Part shown: in pieces, positions 1 through 7,900 of the stretch
Layout of the letters: each line of letters starts with the position of its first letter
Numbering within the stretch: position 1 is the first letter of the stretch
The notes under the pieces: model-generated
Database searches by the model: none
Told to the model about the DNA's origin: nothing
The model's input: the letters and a program-made list of their open reading frames with translations, nothing else
Program-made: the position numbers and the translations under genes
IMG/VR virus record: IMGVR_UViG_3300021139_000049
Location: 1-38,313 of that record
Reading direction: 5' to 3' (one strand)
Source: a virus
DNA: 38,313 bases

Positions 1-1
1 C

Positions 2-139
2 GGTTACGGTTCCCGGGGTGAAACCAGGGGCCGCGATAACGCCAGCAAAGAGCGCATCTGGTTCAGCCGCCATTGCATCAAGCCATCCGTAGAGGCATCC
101 CACGAACTGCTTTTCAACCCGACCGACCTCGCTAATTGA
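2..139 (+). CDS. C-terminal fragment of a small phage protein
   Basis: An open frame enters from the left edge and ends at TGA 137-139, leaving 45 residues (start GYGSRGETRG, end FNPTDLAN). It is rich in charged residues and has no recognised domain. If the molecule is circular, the 65 bases at the right edge (from 38249) supply the start: the leftover GA at the right edge plus the first C here form GAC, and the frame continues without a stop into this fragment, giving a protein of about 67 residues. That would make it the last small gene of the recombination operon, just upstream of the excisionase candidate. The in-frame continuation is visible; circularity is inferred. Function unknown. 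Confidence 0.5.
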   Translation, partial: GYGSRGETRGRDNASKERIWFSRHCIKPSVEASHELLFNPTDLAN

Positions 140-161
140 TCTTGTCCAGGAGCACCACCCC

Positions 162-407
162 ATGATCCTCACCCAGCAGGCCCTGTGCGCCTGGCTTCGG
201 AGCCAGGGCCTCAGGATCTCCCCCAGCACCATCCACCACTGCATCCAGGCTGGCATGCCCACGGTCCAGCTCCCCTGGATCACTAAGCCCCGCTTCGACC
301 AGGACCAAGTGTGGGCCTGGATCATCAGCACCCGCGAGGCCAACCCCTTGACCCTTGCGGTCAGGGATAAGATTGTCAGGCAGTCCAGGAGGCGGGCCAG
401 TGCCTAG
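162..407 (+). CDS. Small DNA-binding protein, excisionase (RDF) candidate
   Basis: This 81-residue protein has a helix-turn-helix-like N-terminal part (about residues 3-32, LTQQALCAWLRSQG then SPSTIHHCIQAGMP) followed by a wing-like stretch and a basic tail (RDKIVRQSRRRASA). The pattern resembles MerR/excisionase-type winged helices that bind at att sites and set the direction of recombination. A Shine-Dalgarno AGGAG lies about 10 bases before the ATG. Its stop overlaps the GTG start of the integrase by 8 bases, so the two are probably co-translated, as expected for a xis-int pair. It could instead be another small regulator; the role rests mainly on position and size. Confidence 0.6.
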   Translation: MILTQQALCAWLRSQGLRISPSTIHHCIQAGMPTVQLPWITKPRFDQDQVWAWIISTREANPLTLAVRDKIVRQSRRRASA

Positions 408-1407
408 GTGGTTGACCAAGCGCGGCAAGGCCGGGATCTGGCACTACCGCTTCAATGCCGGTGGTCGGGACTTCAGCGGCAGCACCGAGGCCACAGACCT
501 TCCCACGGCCAAGCTCGTGCTAGAGGAGGCCCGCCGCCAGGCCATCCTCATGGGGATAGGGCAAGGCAAGGCCCCCAGCCTGGGTGAGGCCATCGACGGC
601 TGGACTGAGACCCGGGGCCGCCTGGTCAGCACCTGGCATCTGACCGCAGCGGGCAAGGCCCGGACCTCCCTGGGGAAGCTGGTGAAGCTACCCCTGGACC
701 GGATCACCACCTCCGAGGTGCAGGGCTGGATGGCAGACTATCTGGCCGACCACAGCCCCGCCTCCACCAACCTGGTGCTCCGCTACCTCAAGCTCTGGAC
801 CCGCTGGGCACTGGCCGAGGGCCTGATCCGGGTCATGCCGTTCAAGGTCTCCCCCATCAAGGTCCAGGAGAGGCAGCGCCCCGTGGCAGACCTGACCCTG
901 CTGGACAAGGTATGCGAAAGCGCGACCAACCCGCAGATCCGAGCGGCCCTCGCCCTCTGCATGACCTGTGGACTTCGGGAGGCCGAGCTGCTCCAGGCCC
1001 GCTGGGAGTGGCTCCAGGATGGGGCGCTCGTCATCCAGGGCCGCACCAAGTCCAAGCTGATCCGGGTCATCCCCCTAGCTGAGGTCGCCCGGGTGGCCCT
1101 GCTCCAGATGCTGGCCGCGCAGCAGCTCGGCCCCGCGCAGCTCCCCCGCTTGGGGCTGATGTTCCCTGGCCGAAAGGGGAAGCCCCACTCCCAGGGGTGG
1201 CTCCGCCAGGCGCTCAAGCGTTCCGAGGTCAAGGGCCTGGGTATGCACCGGCTGCGGGCCACCTTCGCCACGCTGCACCTGCGGGCCAAGACACCCCTGA
1301 AGGAGGTCCAGGAGATGATGGGCCACGCCAAGCCGACCACGACCCTGCTCTACCAGGAGACCAACCTGGAGGACAAAAAGAAACGCCAGCGGGATCTATG
1401 GGCTTGA
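400..1407 (+). CDS. int: Tyrosine integrase (tRNA-Asn type attachment)
   Basis: This is a 335-residue phage integrase that should recombine attP with attB. From the GTG start at 400 the catalytic set is complete: Arg193 (CGLREAEL), Lys217 or 219 (GRTKSKL), His283-x-x-Arg286 (HRLR), His309 (MMGHA) and the nucleophile Tyr318 (LLYQ). Residues about 60-150 form the SAM-like core-binding domain, and the N-terminal 40 residues look like an arm-binding domain. The frame is open upstream to a TTG at 355, but the GTG at 400 has a perfect AGGAGG (387-392) seven bases upstream and is preferred. The gene ends two bases before the left 19-bp arm repeat and about 75 bases before the tRNA-Asn core, the usual int-attP arrangement. 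Confidence 0.93.
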   Translation: MPRWLTKRGKAGIWHYRFNAGGRDFSGSTEATDLPTAKLVLEEARRQAILMGIGQGKAPSLGEAIDGWTETRGRLVSTWHLTAAGKARTSLGKLVKLPLDRITTSEVQGWMADYLADHSPASTNLVLRYLKLWTRWALAEGLIRVMPFKVSPIKVQERQRPVADLTLLDKVCESATNPQIRAALALCMTCGLREAELLQARWEWLQDGALVIQGRTKSKLIRVIPLAEVARVALLQMLAAQQLGPAQLPRLGLMFPGRKGKPHSQGWLRQALKRSEVKGLGMHRLRATFATLHLRAKTPLKEVQEMMGHAKPTTTLLYQETNLEDKKKRQRDLWA

Positions 1408-1408
1408 T

Positions 1409-1427
1409 GCACGGCTGCTGCACAAGC
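1409..1427 (+). repeat. Presumed integrase arm-type site, left copy
   Basis: The 19-bp sequence GCACGGCTGCTGCACAAGC recurs with one mismatch, in the same orientation, at 1640-1658 on the other side of the tRNA-derived core. Paired repeats flanking the crossover core are typical of integrase arm-binding sites in an attP. Binding is inferred; the repeat itself is plain in the sequence. Confidence 0.65.
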
Positions 1428-1482
1428 GAAAATGGAACCGCCGCCAACCCGCACCACTGTTGAGCCTGCACACTTACCAAAC

Positions 1483-1531
1483 GTGACTGTTAATCACTAG
1501 GTCGGGGGTTCAAATCCCTCCTCCGGAGCCA
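1483..1531 (+). other. attP core: 3' part of tRNA-Asn(GTT)
   Basis: The 49 bases run from the anticodon stem to the terminal CCA of a tRNA-Asn. Visible parts are the anticodon stem GTGA/TCAC with loop CTGTTAA (anticodon GTT, 1489-1491), a five-base variable loop, a T arm (GGGGG, loop TTCAAAT, CCCTC), acceptor strand CTCCGGA, discriminator G and CCA at 1529-1531. The 5' acceptor strand and D arm are absent upstream, so this is not a functional tRNA gene. Such fragments are the identity block used for integration into a host tRNA gene, restoring its 3' end. The integrase lies next door and presumed arm repeats lie on both sides, so this looks like an intact attP rather than a prophage end. Confidence 0.85.
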
Positions 1532-1535
1532 AGAG

Positions 1536-1570
1536 AAAACCCCCGTCACCATTAGGTTTCGGGGGTTTTT
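1536..1570. terminator. Bidirectional Rho-independent terminator after the att core
   Basis: A 10-bp stem AAAACCCCCG/CGGGGGTTTT (1536-1545 with 1560-1569) encloses a 14-base loop and is followed by T on the plus strand; the complementary strand also ends in a T-rich tail. It can end integrase transcription from the left and late transcription from the right, which converge here. It lies four bases after the CCA, so it may also be the captured terminator of the host tRNA-Asn gene. Confidence 0.8.
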
Positions 1571-1639
1571 GCTATTAACGCTTCGGATTGTTTTATTCGT
1601 TATTTTCCGCCTTTTTGCCGCCTGTTTTCAGGGGCACTT

Positions 1640-1658
1640 GCACAGCTGCTGCACAAGC
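1640..1658 (+). repeat. Presumed integrase arm-type site, right copy
   Basis: The 19-bp GCACAGCTGCTGCACAAGC matches 1409-1427 at 18 of 19 positions, in direct orientation. Between the terminator and this repeat (1571-1635) lies an AT-rich stretch with T-runs, which could be the bendable part of a P' arm. The next gene on the minus strand ends three bases away. Confidence 0.65.
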
Positions 1659-1660
1659 CC

Positions 1661-1744
1661 TCACGGGTGGACCTCCACAACCCCGTCCTCGTCCGACTCA
1701 ATGATGCCGATGATGTGCCCGTATTCATCCCGGATGATGGTCAT
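1661..1744 (-). CDS. 27-residue ORF coupled to the tail spike
   Basis: On the minus strand an ATG overlaps the spike stop codon in a TGATG arrangement and opens a frame of 27 residues (start MTIIRDEYGH, end GVVEVHP) rich in Asp and Glu. There is no recognisable domain. Coupling and position as the last open frame of the late operon favour translation, but the length is too short for certainty. Its stop lies beside the right arm repeat of the att site. Confidence 0.4.
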   Translation of the reverse strand: MTIIRDEYGHIIGIIESDEDGVVEVHP

Positions 1745-4002
1745 CAGAACAGCATCTCAAGGGAGGCCGTCACGTCTGCGGTGGCGGGGAGCCAGGCCGA
1801 ATCAGTTATGATGCCGATTTTGATTTCGTCCCCAGCGTCGATCCATACGCCACCCTCGGGGGGATAGCGGTGGGCGCAGATGGTGGTGTTGGTTCCATCC
1901 AGGATGGCCTGGATGCCCGACTTCGAAACACCATTGACGATGAGCGTAGCTGTGGCCGTGCCCGCAGTCCGGGGAGTGTTGGACTTCAGGATGATGCCGG
2001 TGACCAGGCCGGATCTGGGAGCGATGAAGATGTTCTGCCAAGAGGCTGCGCCGTTCCCACGGATCATGGCCACGTTGGTGCTGGCCGTGAGGTTTTCAAC
2101 ACCCCAACCATCAACTACCTGGGTGGTCCCGGAGGAAATCAAGGGGTAGTGGGCGCCCCCAGGGACCAGCTTGGAAACCATGTTGTTGTTCCCGCTGATC
2201 GTCACCCGGGAATCAGCTTCGACGGACAAGCCGGAGGCGTCCATGAGGGTCCACTTGCCCGCCAGGAAGTCCGTCGAGAAGGCTGCAGCAGACGTGTGGG
2301 CCACAGCACACTTGTAGGTGGTGGTGTAGCCAAGATAGTTCACCTGGATCCAGTCGCCCACCAGGTAGCTGTGTGCGGTCACCCAATAGGCCACGGGGTA
2401 GAAGGTGTTATCCCGCACCGTTCCGTAAGACAGGCCAAGCGCCCGGATCTGAGAAACCGTTCCAGTCCCAGGGAGGAAGTAGCAGTTGTCGATGGCGAAG
2501 TAATTGCCATCCATGATGAAGCAGGAAGGCAACAACTCTTCGAAGTAGATGTCATGGAATTCCTGAATCCCACCCTTCATGTAAATGGAGGACAGGCAGT
2601 TGTTGGATTCGAAGTCACCGCCATACATGACCCAGTTCTGGCAGCTGCCGTTGTTGGGGATGCGGATGCAGTGGGTGGTCCCGTTGCCGTTGTTCTCCAC
2701 ATTGGTGTTGAACCAAACCATCTGGAAAAGGTTCAGGCAGGCAACGTCCTGGTTCATGGCGCAGACACCACAGTTCGTGATGTTCACACTGCGGAAGTCG
2801 GCGATCCAAATATCCCCTGCGAAGTAAATACCAGCGTTGGGATACTTGTCGATCCTGACATTATCCAAGGCCCTCATGCTGCGCTGGTTCCAACCAAGCT
2901 GCAGGCCGTTGGCCGAACCTGTGGCGTGGCCCCCATAGATGGTCAGTTCGTGGATGCTGAGGCCCTTCCTGATGCCGCTGGCGCCAAGGGCGTTCACCCC
3001 GATGGCAGATCCGTAGTAGTCCAGGATCGTGGACAGAACACCAGCCCCACGCCAGGGTGCCCCTGTGTAAATCAGGGTGGTGTTGTGCCGATAGGTCCCA
3101 ACCTGGAACTGGACGTAGCCGGTGTAGAGCAGGGTCCCATCGCTATTCTGCAGGGCCGTGATGACTGAGGCGCTGGCAGCGTTGATGGCTGCGGTCATGT
3201 CCGTGGTGCCAGGCGTGGTGTTCTCCCCCCACCACTCGGGGTAGGCCACCTTCAGGCCCACCACTGTCCCGGTCCCGGCGAAAATCTGGCGCAGGGGCGG
3301 GGCCTCCAGGGAACCGTTGATCGTGAGGACCTTCCCGGAGGCGATGGTGAGCAGGCCCGGCTTCTGGACCTTCAGGCTGGTGTTCGGGTTGACCGTGGTG
3401 TTGTTGTTGACCGTGATGGGGGAATCCACGACCAGGGTCACGTTGGCCGAGCCGATGGCGGTGACGGCCGCGCTCAGGTCCGAGCCGTAGGAGCTGGCCG
3501 AGACCGTGGTGCTCGCGTAGGCCGGCCCGCTCAGGACATTCTCCAGGCCCGTGCCGGTGGAGTTCCAGCGGAGGAGCCCCAGGGGGGTCGGGGTGGGCAG
3601 GACCGGATTCACCGAGGAGGTCTCGTCGATCATGAAGCAGCGGGAGAGCTGCTCGTCCTGCTGCTGGTCGATCTCGGTCAGGCGGTCGAAGACGGCCTCG
3701 TGGATCTCCGGGAAGAAGGCGCCCTGGTTCCGGATGCTGGTGGGCTGGGTGATGGTGAGCAGGCGCTTGATGGTGAGCGTGTACCCGGAGGCATAGGTCT
3801 GGGTGGTGGTCACGCTCCCGGTGGCCCCGGTGATGTTCACCGAGTAGTCCGAGTTGAGGACCAGGACCCTCTTGTTCCCGTTGGAATCGGTGAGGATCAC
3901 CCGGAGGTCCGTGGCCTGCGCCACCGGGAAGCTGAACGGGAAGACGGTCGAAGACCCATTGCAGGGGGAATCAACCCGAGAGATGGCGGTCGGAACGGTC
4001 AT
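1744..4002 (-). CDS. Tail spike, probable beta-helix receptor-binding protein
   Basis: The 752-residue virion protein should sit on the tail and bind or process the host surface. The N-terminal about 130 residues (MTVPTAISRVDSP, then a Phe/Pro-rich stretch and LTEIDQQQDEQLSRCF) match the adaptor type found in podovirus fibres and spikes that docks to the tail. The middle has many Asn/Gly-rich short strands (for example NGSCQNWVMYGGDFE), typical of a right-handed pectate-lyase-like beta helix, and the C-terminus looks like a small beta domain (EGGVWIDAGDEIKIGI). The start at 4002 was chosen because GGAG lies eight bases upstream; the longer upstream frame overlaps the fibre gene and has shadow composition. 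Enzymatic activity cannot be decided from sequence. Confidence 0.85.
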   Translation of the reverse strand: MTVPTAISRVDSPCNGSSTVFPFSFPVAQATDLRVILTDSNGNKRVLVLNSDYSVNITGATGSVTTTQTYASGYTLTIKRLLTITQPTSIRNQGAFFPEIHEAVFDRLTEIDQQQDEQLSRCFMIDETSSVNPVLPTPTPLGLLRWNSTGTGLENVLSGPAYASTTVSASSYGSDLSAAVTAIGSANVTLVVDSPITVNNNTTVNPNTSLKVQKPGLLTIASGKVLTINGSLEAPPLRQIFAGTGTVVGLKVAYPEWWGENTTPGTTDMTAAINAASASVITALQNSDGTLLYTGYVQFQVGTYRHNTTLIYTGAPWRGAGVLSTILDYYGSAIGVNALGASGIRKGLSIHELTIYGGHATGSANGLQLGWNQRSMRALDNVRIDKYPNAGIYFAGDIWIADFRSVNITNCGVCAMNQDVACLNLFQMVWFNTNVENNGNGTTHCIRIPNNGSCQNWVMYGGDFESNNCLSSIYMKGGIQEFHDIYFEELLPSCFIMDGNYFAIDNCYFLPGTGTVSQIRALGLSYGTVRDNTFYPVAYWVTAHSYLVGDWIQVNYLGYTTTYKCAVAHTSAAAFSTDFLAGKWTLMDASGLSVEADSRVTISGNNNMVSKLVPGGAHYPLISSGTTQVVDGWGVENLTASTNVAMIRGNGAASWQNIFIAPRSGLVTGIILKSNTPRTAGTATATLIVNGVSKSGIQAILDGTNTTICAHRYPPEGGVWIDAGDEIKIGIITDSAWLPATADVTASLEMLF

Positions 4003-4046
4003 GGGATTCTCCGGGGGGCCGGGCGGACCGGCAAAGGAGGGTTGGA

Positions 4047-4982
4047 TTAAACGGTCGAGCTGTCGGTGAGCAGTCCGAGGGAGGCCAGAGCGGTGAGGAG
4101 GGAGGCCAGCGCGGCGTTGCCGCCCCGGGAGCCAGTGACGGTGGGCTTGGTGGCTGGTGTGGCCCCGAAGAATCCGATGAGCGTGGTGGCCGCGAAGGCG
4201 ATGCCACCGGAAGCGTTCAGGGCGAAGCGGGTGATGCCGTTCTGGGTGAAGTAGATCGGGATGTTCACCGTGGGGCCGAAGTCCATCTCGGCCGCATCGC
4301 AATAGAGGTATCCCTTCTGGGTTCCGGCCACCTTGAAGGAGAAGACCTGGCCCCCGGATGCGAGGTCGAAGTTCGTGACCTTGCTGACCGTGACGGCCGC
4401 GGTGGTCCAGGAGATGACCGCGGTCATGGTGCCCGTGCCAGGAGAAGACCCGGTGTAGCCGAGGCCCCAAGTCCCCGCCCCGGTCCTTCCCATCACCCCG
4501 TAGTTGGCCCCGCCGTCACTCATGTAGAAGGAGCCGGAGACCGTGGTGGTGCCCGCGTCCACGTGGTAGGTGCCCGAGAGCCCCCCGATGCCAGAGTCCC
4601 CGGCCTTGTTGATCGGCGTGAAGCCCAGGGCCGCCTGGCGGGAGGTGTCCACCGGATGCACGTGATCACCCTTGGCCCAGGCAGCGCTTGAGCCAGCGGC
4701 CCCCACTCCGTTCATCGTCGGGGTGCTGGTGTAGGCCACGGGAACGCCCGCGCTGGTGATGTAGCCGGCCGGATTGGTGGCGTTGTACGGGGTGAACCCG
4801 AGGGCCGTGGTCACGTCCGAAGAGGTGATGATCCTCCACACCCGGGTCCCCAGGCCATCGTCGTGCAGGTAGCCCAGGGCGCTCGGGGGGACATTCGGGA
4901 TGGAAGGCGAGGGAAGGGAATACTCATGCCCTGGGAGGTCGGTGGTCAGCCCTGCGTCCGGCGGCAGCTGGTCGCTTCTCAT
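4047..4982 (-). CDS. Tail fibre protein
   Basis: This 311-residue protein has repeated fibre motifs ALGFTPYN (about residue 60) and ALGFTPIN (about residue 118), with the HVHPVDTSRQAALGF block between, as widely found in phage fibres and collar fibres. The rest is Gly/Thr/Ser-rich short strands, and the C-terminus (FFGATPATKP, then a leucine/alanine-rich end) resembles the conserved end of many phage fibre proteins. The start overlaps the stop of the giant ejection protein (ATGA). It lies directly before the spike, so the two probably act together in adsorption: one as a shaft or secondary fibre, the other as the binding spike. No fibre-assembly chaperone gene follows. Confidence 0.8.
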   Translation of the reverse strand: MRSDQLPPDAGLTTDLPGHEYSLPSPSIPNVPPSALGYLHDDGLGTRVWRIITSSDVTTALGFTPYNATNPAGYITSAGVPVAYTSTPTMNGVGAAGSSAAWAKGDHVHPVDTSRQAALGFTPINKAGDSGIGGLSGTYHVDAGTTTVSGSFYMSDGGANYGVMGRTGAGTWGLGYTGSSPGTGTMTAVISWTTAAVTVSKVTNFDLASGGQVFSFKVAGTQKGYLYCDAAEMDFGPTVNIPIYFTQNGITRFALNASGGIAFAATTLIGFFGATPATKPTVTGSRGGNAALASLLTALASLGLLTDSSTV

Positions 4983-7900
4983 CGGTGGCCCCCTTCCGCA
5001 GGGTTCTTACCGAGGAGGGTGTTCTTGACCAGCTCGTAGTTGTTGGCCGGCCGCTCCTGGCCCGAGGAGACCTGCTGCAGGTAGTGGGCGGACTTCACGG
5101 CCTGGGTGGTGCCCCCGATCCCGAAGGTGTGGCCGAAGGCCTTGGCGGCGTCGAAGCCAGCCTTGGACCACTCGGCATCCCCATGTGCGGCCTTGTCCAG
5201 GCTCATGAGGGCCTGGGTCTGCTCCTCGAAGATCCCGAACATGGGGGAGAACTTGAAGTCCTTCCCGCTCTTCCCGTTCTTCAGGGTGTCCGCGATGTTC
5301 CGGATCAGGGGGATGGAACTGGCCCCGAAGTGCAGGGATTCCAGGATGGCCCACTCGGCTTTGTTCTCGTCATCGGCGGGGCCCCGGTTCTTGATGTAGG
5401 CACCGAAGACGGCTGGGATCAGGAGGGTAAGGAGGGTAGTGGAAGCTGCTTGCTTGGTGGCGCCCAGGAAGTTCCCGTTGCCCGCCATCACGCTCGCCTT
5501 GTGGGCGGAGTCCTCCATGTTGGCGTAGAGCTTGTTGAAGTGGCCGTAGTACATGGTGGCCATCTTCCAGAACTCGTGGTTCCGCATGATCGGGGCGAGG
5601 TCTTTGGCACCGGCCGCCGGGAGGGTCATGCGCACGGCGCGGTCCCCTTCCAGCACGGCCCGGGCGGCGTCCCCGTGGGTGGCTAGGCCCTGGCGGTAGG
5701 CCCCGAGCCAAGTGGGAACGCCCATGGCGATATCAGCAAGGGTGATTCCATGGAAAGCAAACTTCATCACTTCTGAGTTGGCCTTCATCACGGGAAGCAC
5801 CAGACTGCGCACGGTCTTGTTGGCGGAGGCGGCCAGACTGTCCGTGAGCTCGCCCCGCATGACCCCCCCCATGTCCCGGTCGTAGTTCTCGGCTCGGTTG
5901 GCCATCTCACCAGAGAGCTCGCGGACCATCTTGGTCGTGTCCATGGGGTGGGCAATGAACTCCCCCAGGGCCCTGAGGAGGTGCCCGCCTTCCACGTAGT
6001 GCTGGGCCCGGGTGATGCCCGAGAACTGGACCACGGTGGTCGCCAGGTTGAAACCCATGGTGGCCACGACCGCATTGGCGCGCAGCTGCATCATCCAGCG
6101 GGAGACCTCGCCCAGTCCCTGGACCGCGGACCCGTTCCGGTTGTTGGCCTGATAGCGGAGCCAGGGCATGAACTGCTTCTCGTACTCGGGCCCCAGGGTC
6201 TCCCGGAGGGTGTCCCGGACGCGCTGGTCCGTCAGCAGGCGGTTGGAGTCCACCACGAACTCGCGGTAGGCGAGGTCCTTGGCGATCTTGGTGGCATGCT
6301 GGGTCACGATCTGCTCGAAGTCCAGCAGCAGGGGATAGGTGGCCTTGGTCCGCTCCTTGGTGTAGCCGGTGGAGGTGGTGGCGCGGACGTAGCCCGAGCC
6401 GCTGTCCATGACGCCCTTGCCCGCGTCTATGTCCTGGCGCATGCCCACACCGCTCTCGCCGGGGTCGGCGACCAGGGGGTAGTATCCGCCCTTGAGGTGG
6501 GCGATCACGTTCCCCTTCTCGTCCACGGCGGCGAAGGGCCGGGCCTCAACCCACTGGGGCTCCAGGCCGGTCATCTTGCGCTGCAGGTCCCCGATCTCAG
6601 GCCGCAGGGATTCGAAGGCATCCCAGACCTTCTGGGCGAACTCCCACTCGGGCGCCGTGAGCTTGGCCAGGCCCCGGCCGATCTCGGCCTGGGATTCCAT
6701 GGAGGTCCAGCCCCGGCCATGAAGGAGCTTCTCCCAGTTCTGTTCGTTGCCCCGGTTCAGGGCGATGGAGAGGAGCTGCTTCCGGTTCAGGTCCCGGTCC
6801 ATGCCCGGGAGCCGGATGCCGGTGAAGTCGAGCATGGAGTGCTTGATCTCGGTGGGGATCGCGGCCAGGGCCTCCTTGATGGGGATGGCCAGGCGCGCAG
6901 CCAACTCGTGCTCCTTGTTCTGCGCTTCGCTGGCCCGGTTCATGAAGTGCTCGTGCCAGGGGCCCGTGACATCCCCGCCGTCCAGCCGGTCCATGAGCTG
7001 CTCCATGGGGAGCAGGGCGGCGTTGGCGGAGCGCGCCTTGGCGGCCAGCCTCTCCCCGGCGGTCAGGGTGGACCCGCTCAGGGGAACGGCCTTGCTCTTC
7101 ATGTTCAGGGTGGCGGTGTTGGTGAGGTTCTCCACGGCCACGTCGAAGTCGATGGCCTTGCCCTCGGCGGTGACCTTGTTGGCGCGCCGGGCGATGGTCT
7201 CGATGTTCTTCAGGGCATCCTTCACAGCCCGCAGCTCAGAGAGGGGCACCTCGCGCCAGTTCTTGGCCTGGCCCTCGCGGTATAGGCTGGGGTCGATGGC
7301 GACCTCCTCCCCGGCGGCGCTCTGGTCCGCGGCCCACTCGGCGAGGCTCTTCCGGTTGTCCAGCTCCTTGTTGGTGACCTGGGAGAACTCGTACCGCCCT
7401 GCCAGCGCGTTCCACTGGTCCCGGTAGTCGCTCCCAGCCTTCCCCAGCATGGCCTGGAACTTCCCGGCCTGGCCGTCCTTGCCGTAGGCGGCGATGTCCC
7501 CGGCCTCGGTCTTGGCCTTGGTCGACTCCAGGTAGAGGAAATGGTTCAGGAGCTCCTTCTGCTTGGCGTCCCCGGCGGTCGCATAGTCGTCTCCGGCCAT
7601 GGCCTTGAACGCCTCGCGGGAAGCCTGGCGGCTGGCTACGAGGTAGCGGTAGGGCTCCAGGTCTCGGACAGTGGTCTGCTCCACCAGCTGCTGCGCTGCG
7701 TCCTTGAAGGTCTGGATCGGGGGAACCTCCTGCACGGTGGCCCGGGCCTGGGCCTTGCCCTCCTTCACCTGGGCCTGCAGCTTGCGCAGGGCCTGCAGCT
7801 CGGTCATCAGGGCCTTCTCGCGGTCCGCGTTGTGCAGGACCTCCAGGGCCGTCTCCGCAATGGAACCGTCCGTCAGCATGTCGCCGTGGCGCTGCTTCAT

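Noticed and set aside
2-139. C-terminus of a DNA adenine methylase
   Set aside because: The KERIWFSRHC stretch recalled methylase ends, but no catalytic motif is in view and the fragment fits better as the end of a 67-residue protein joined across the window edges.
1744-4982. Diversity-generating retroelement variable repeat in spike or fibre
   Set aside because: No reverse transcriptase and no repeated template were seen anywhere in the window.
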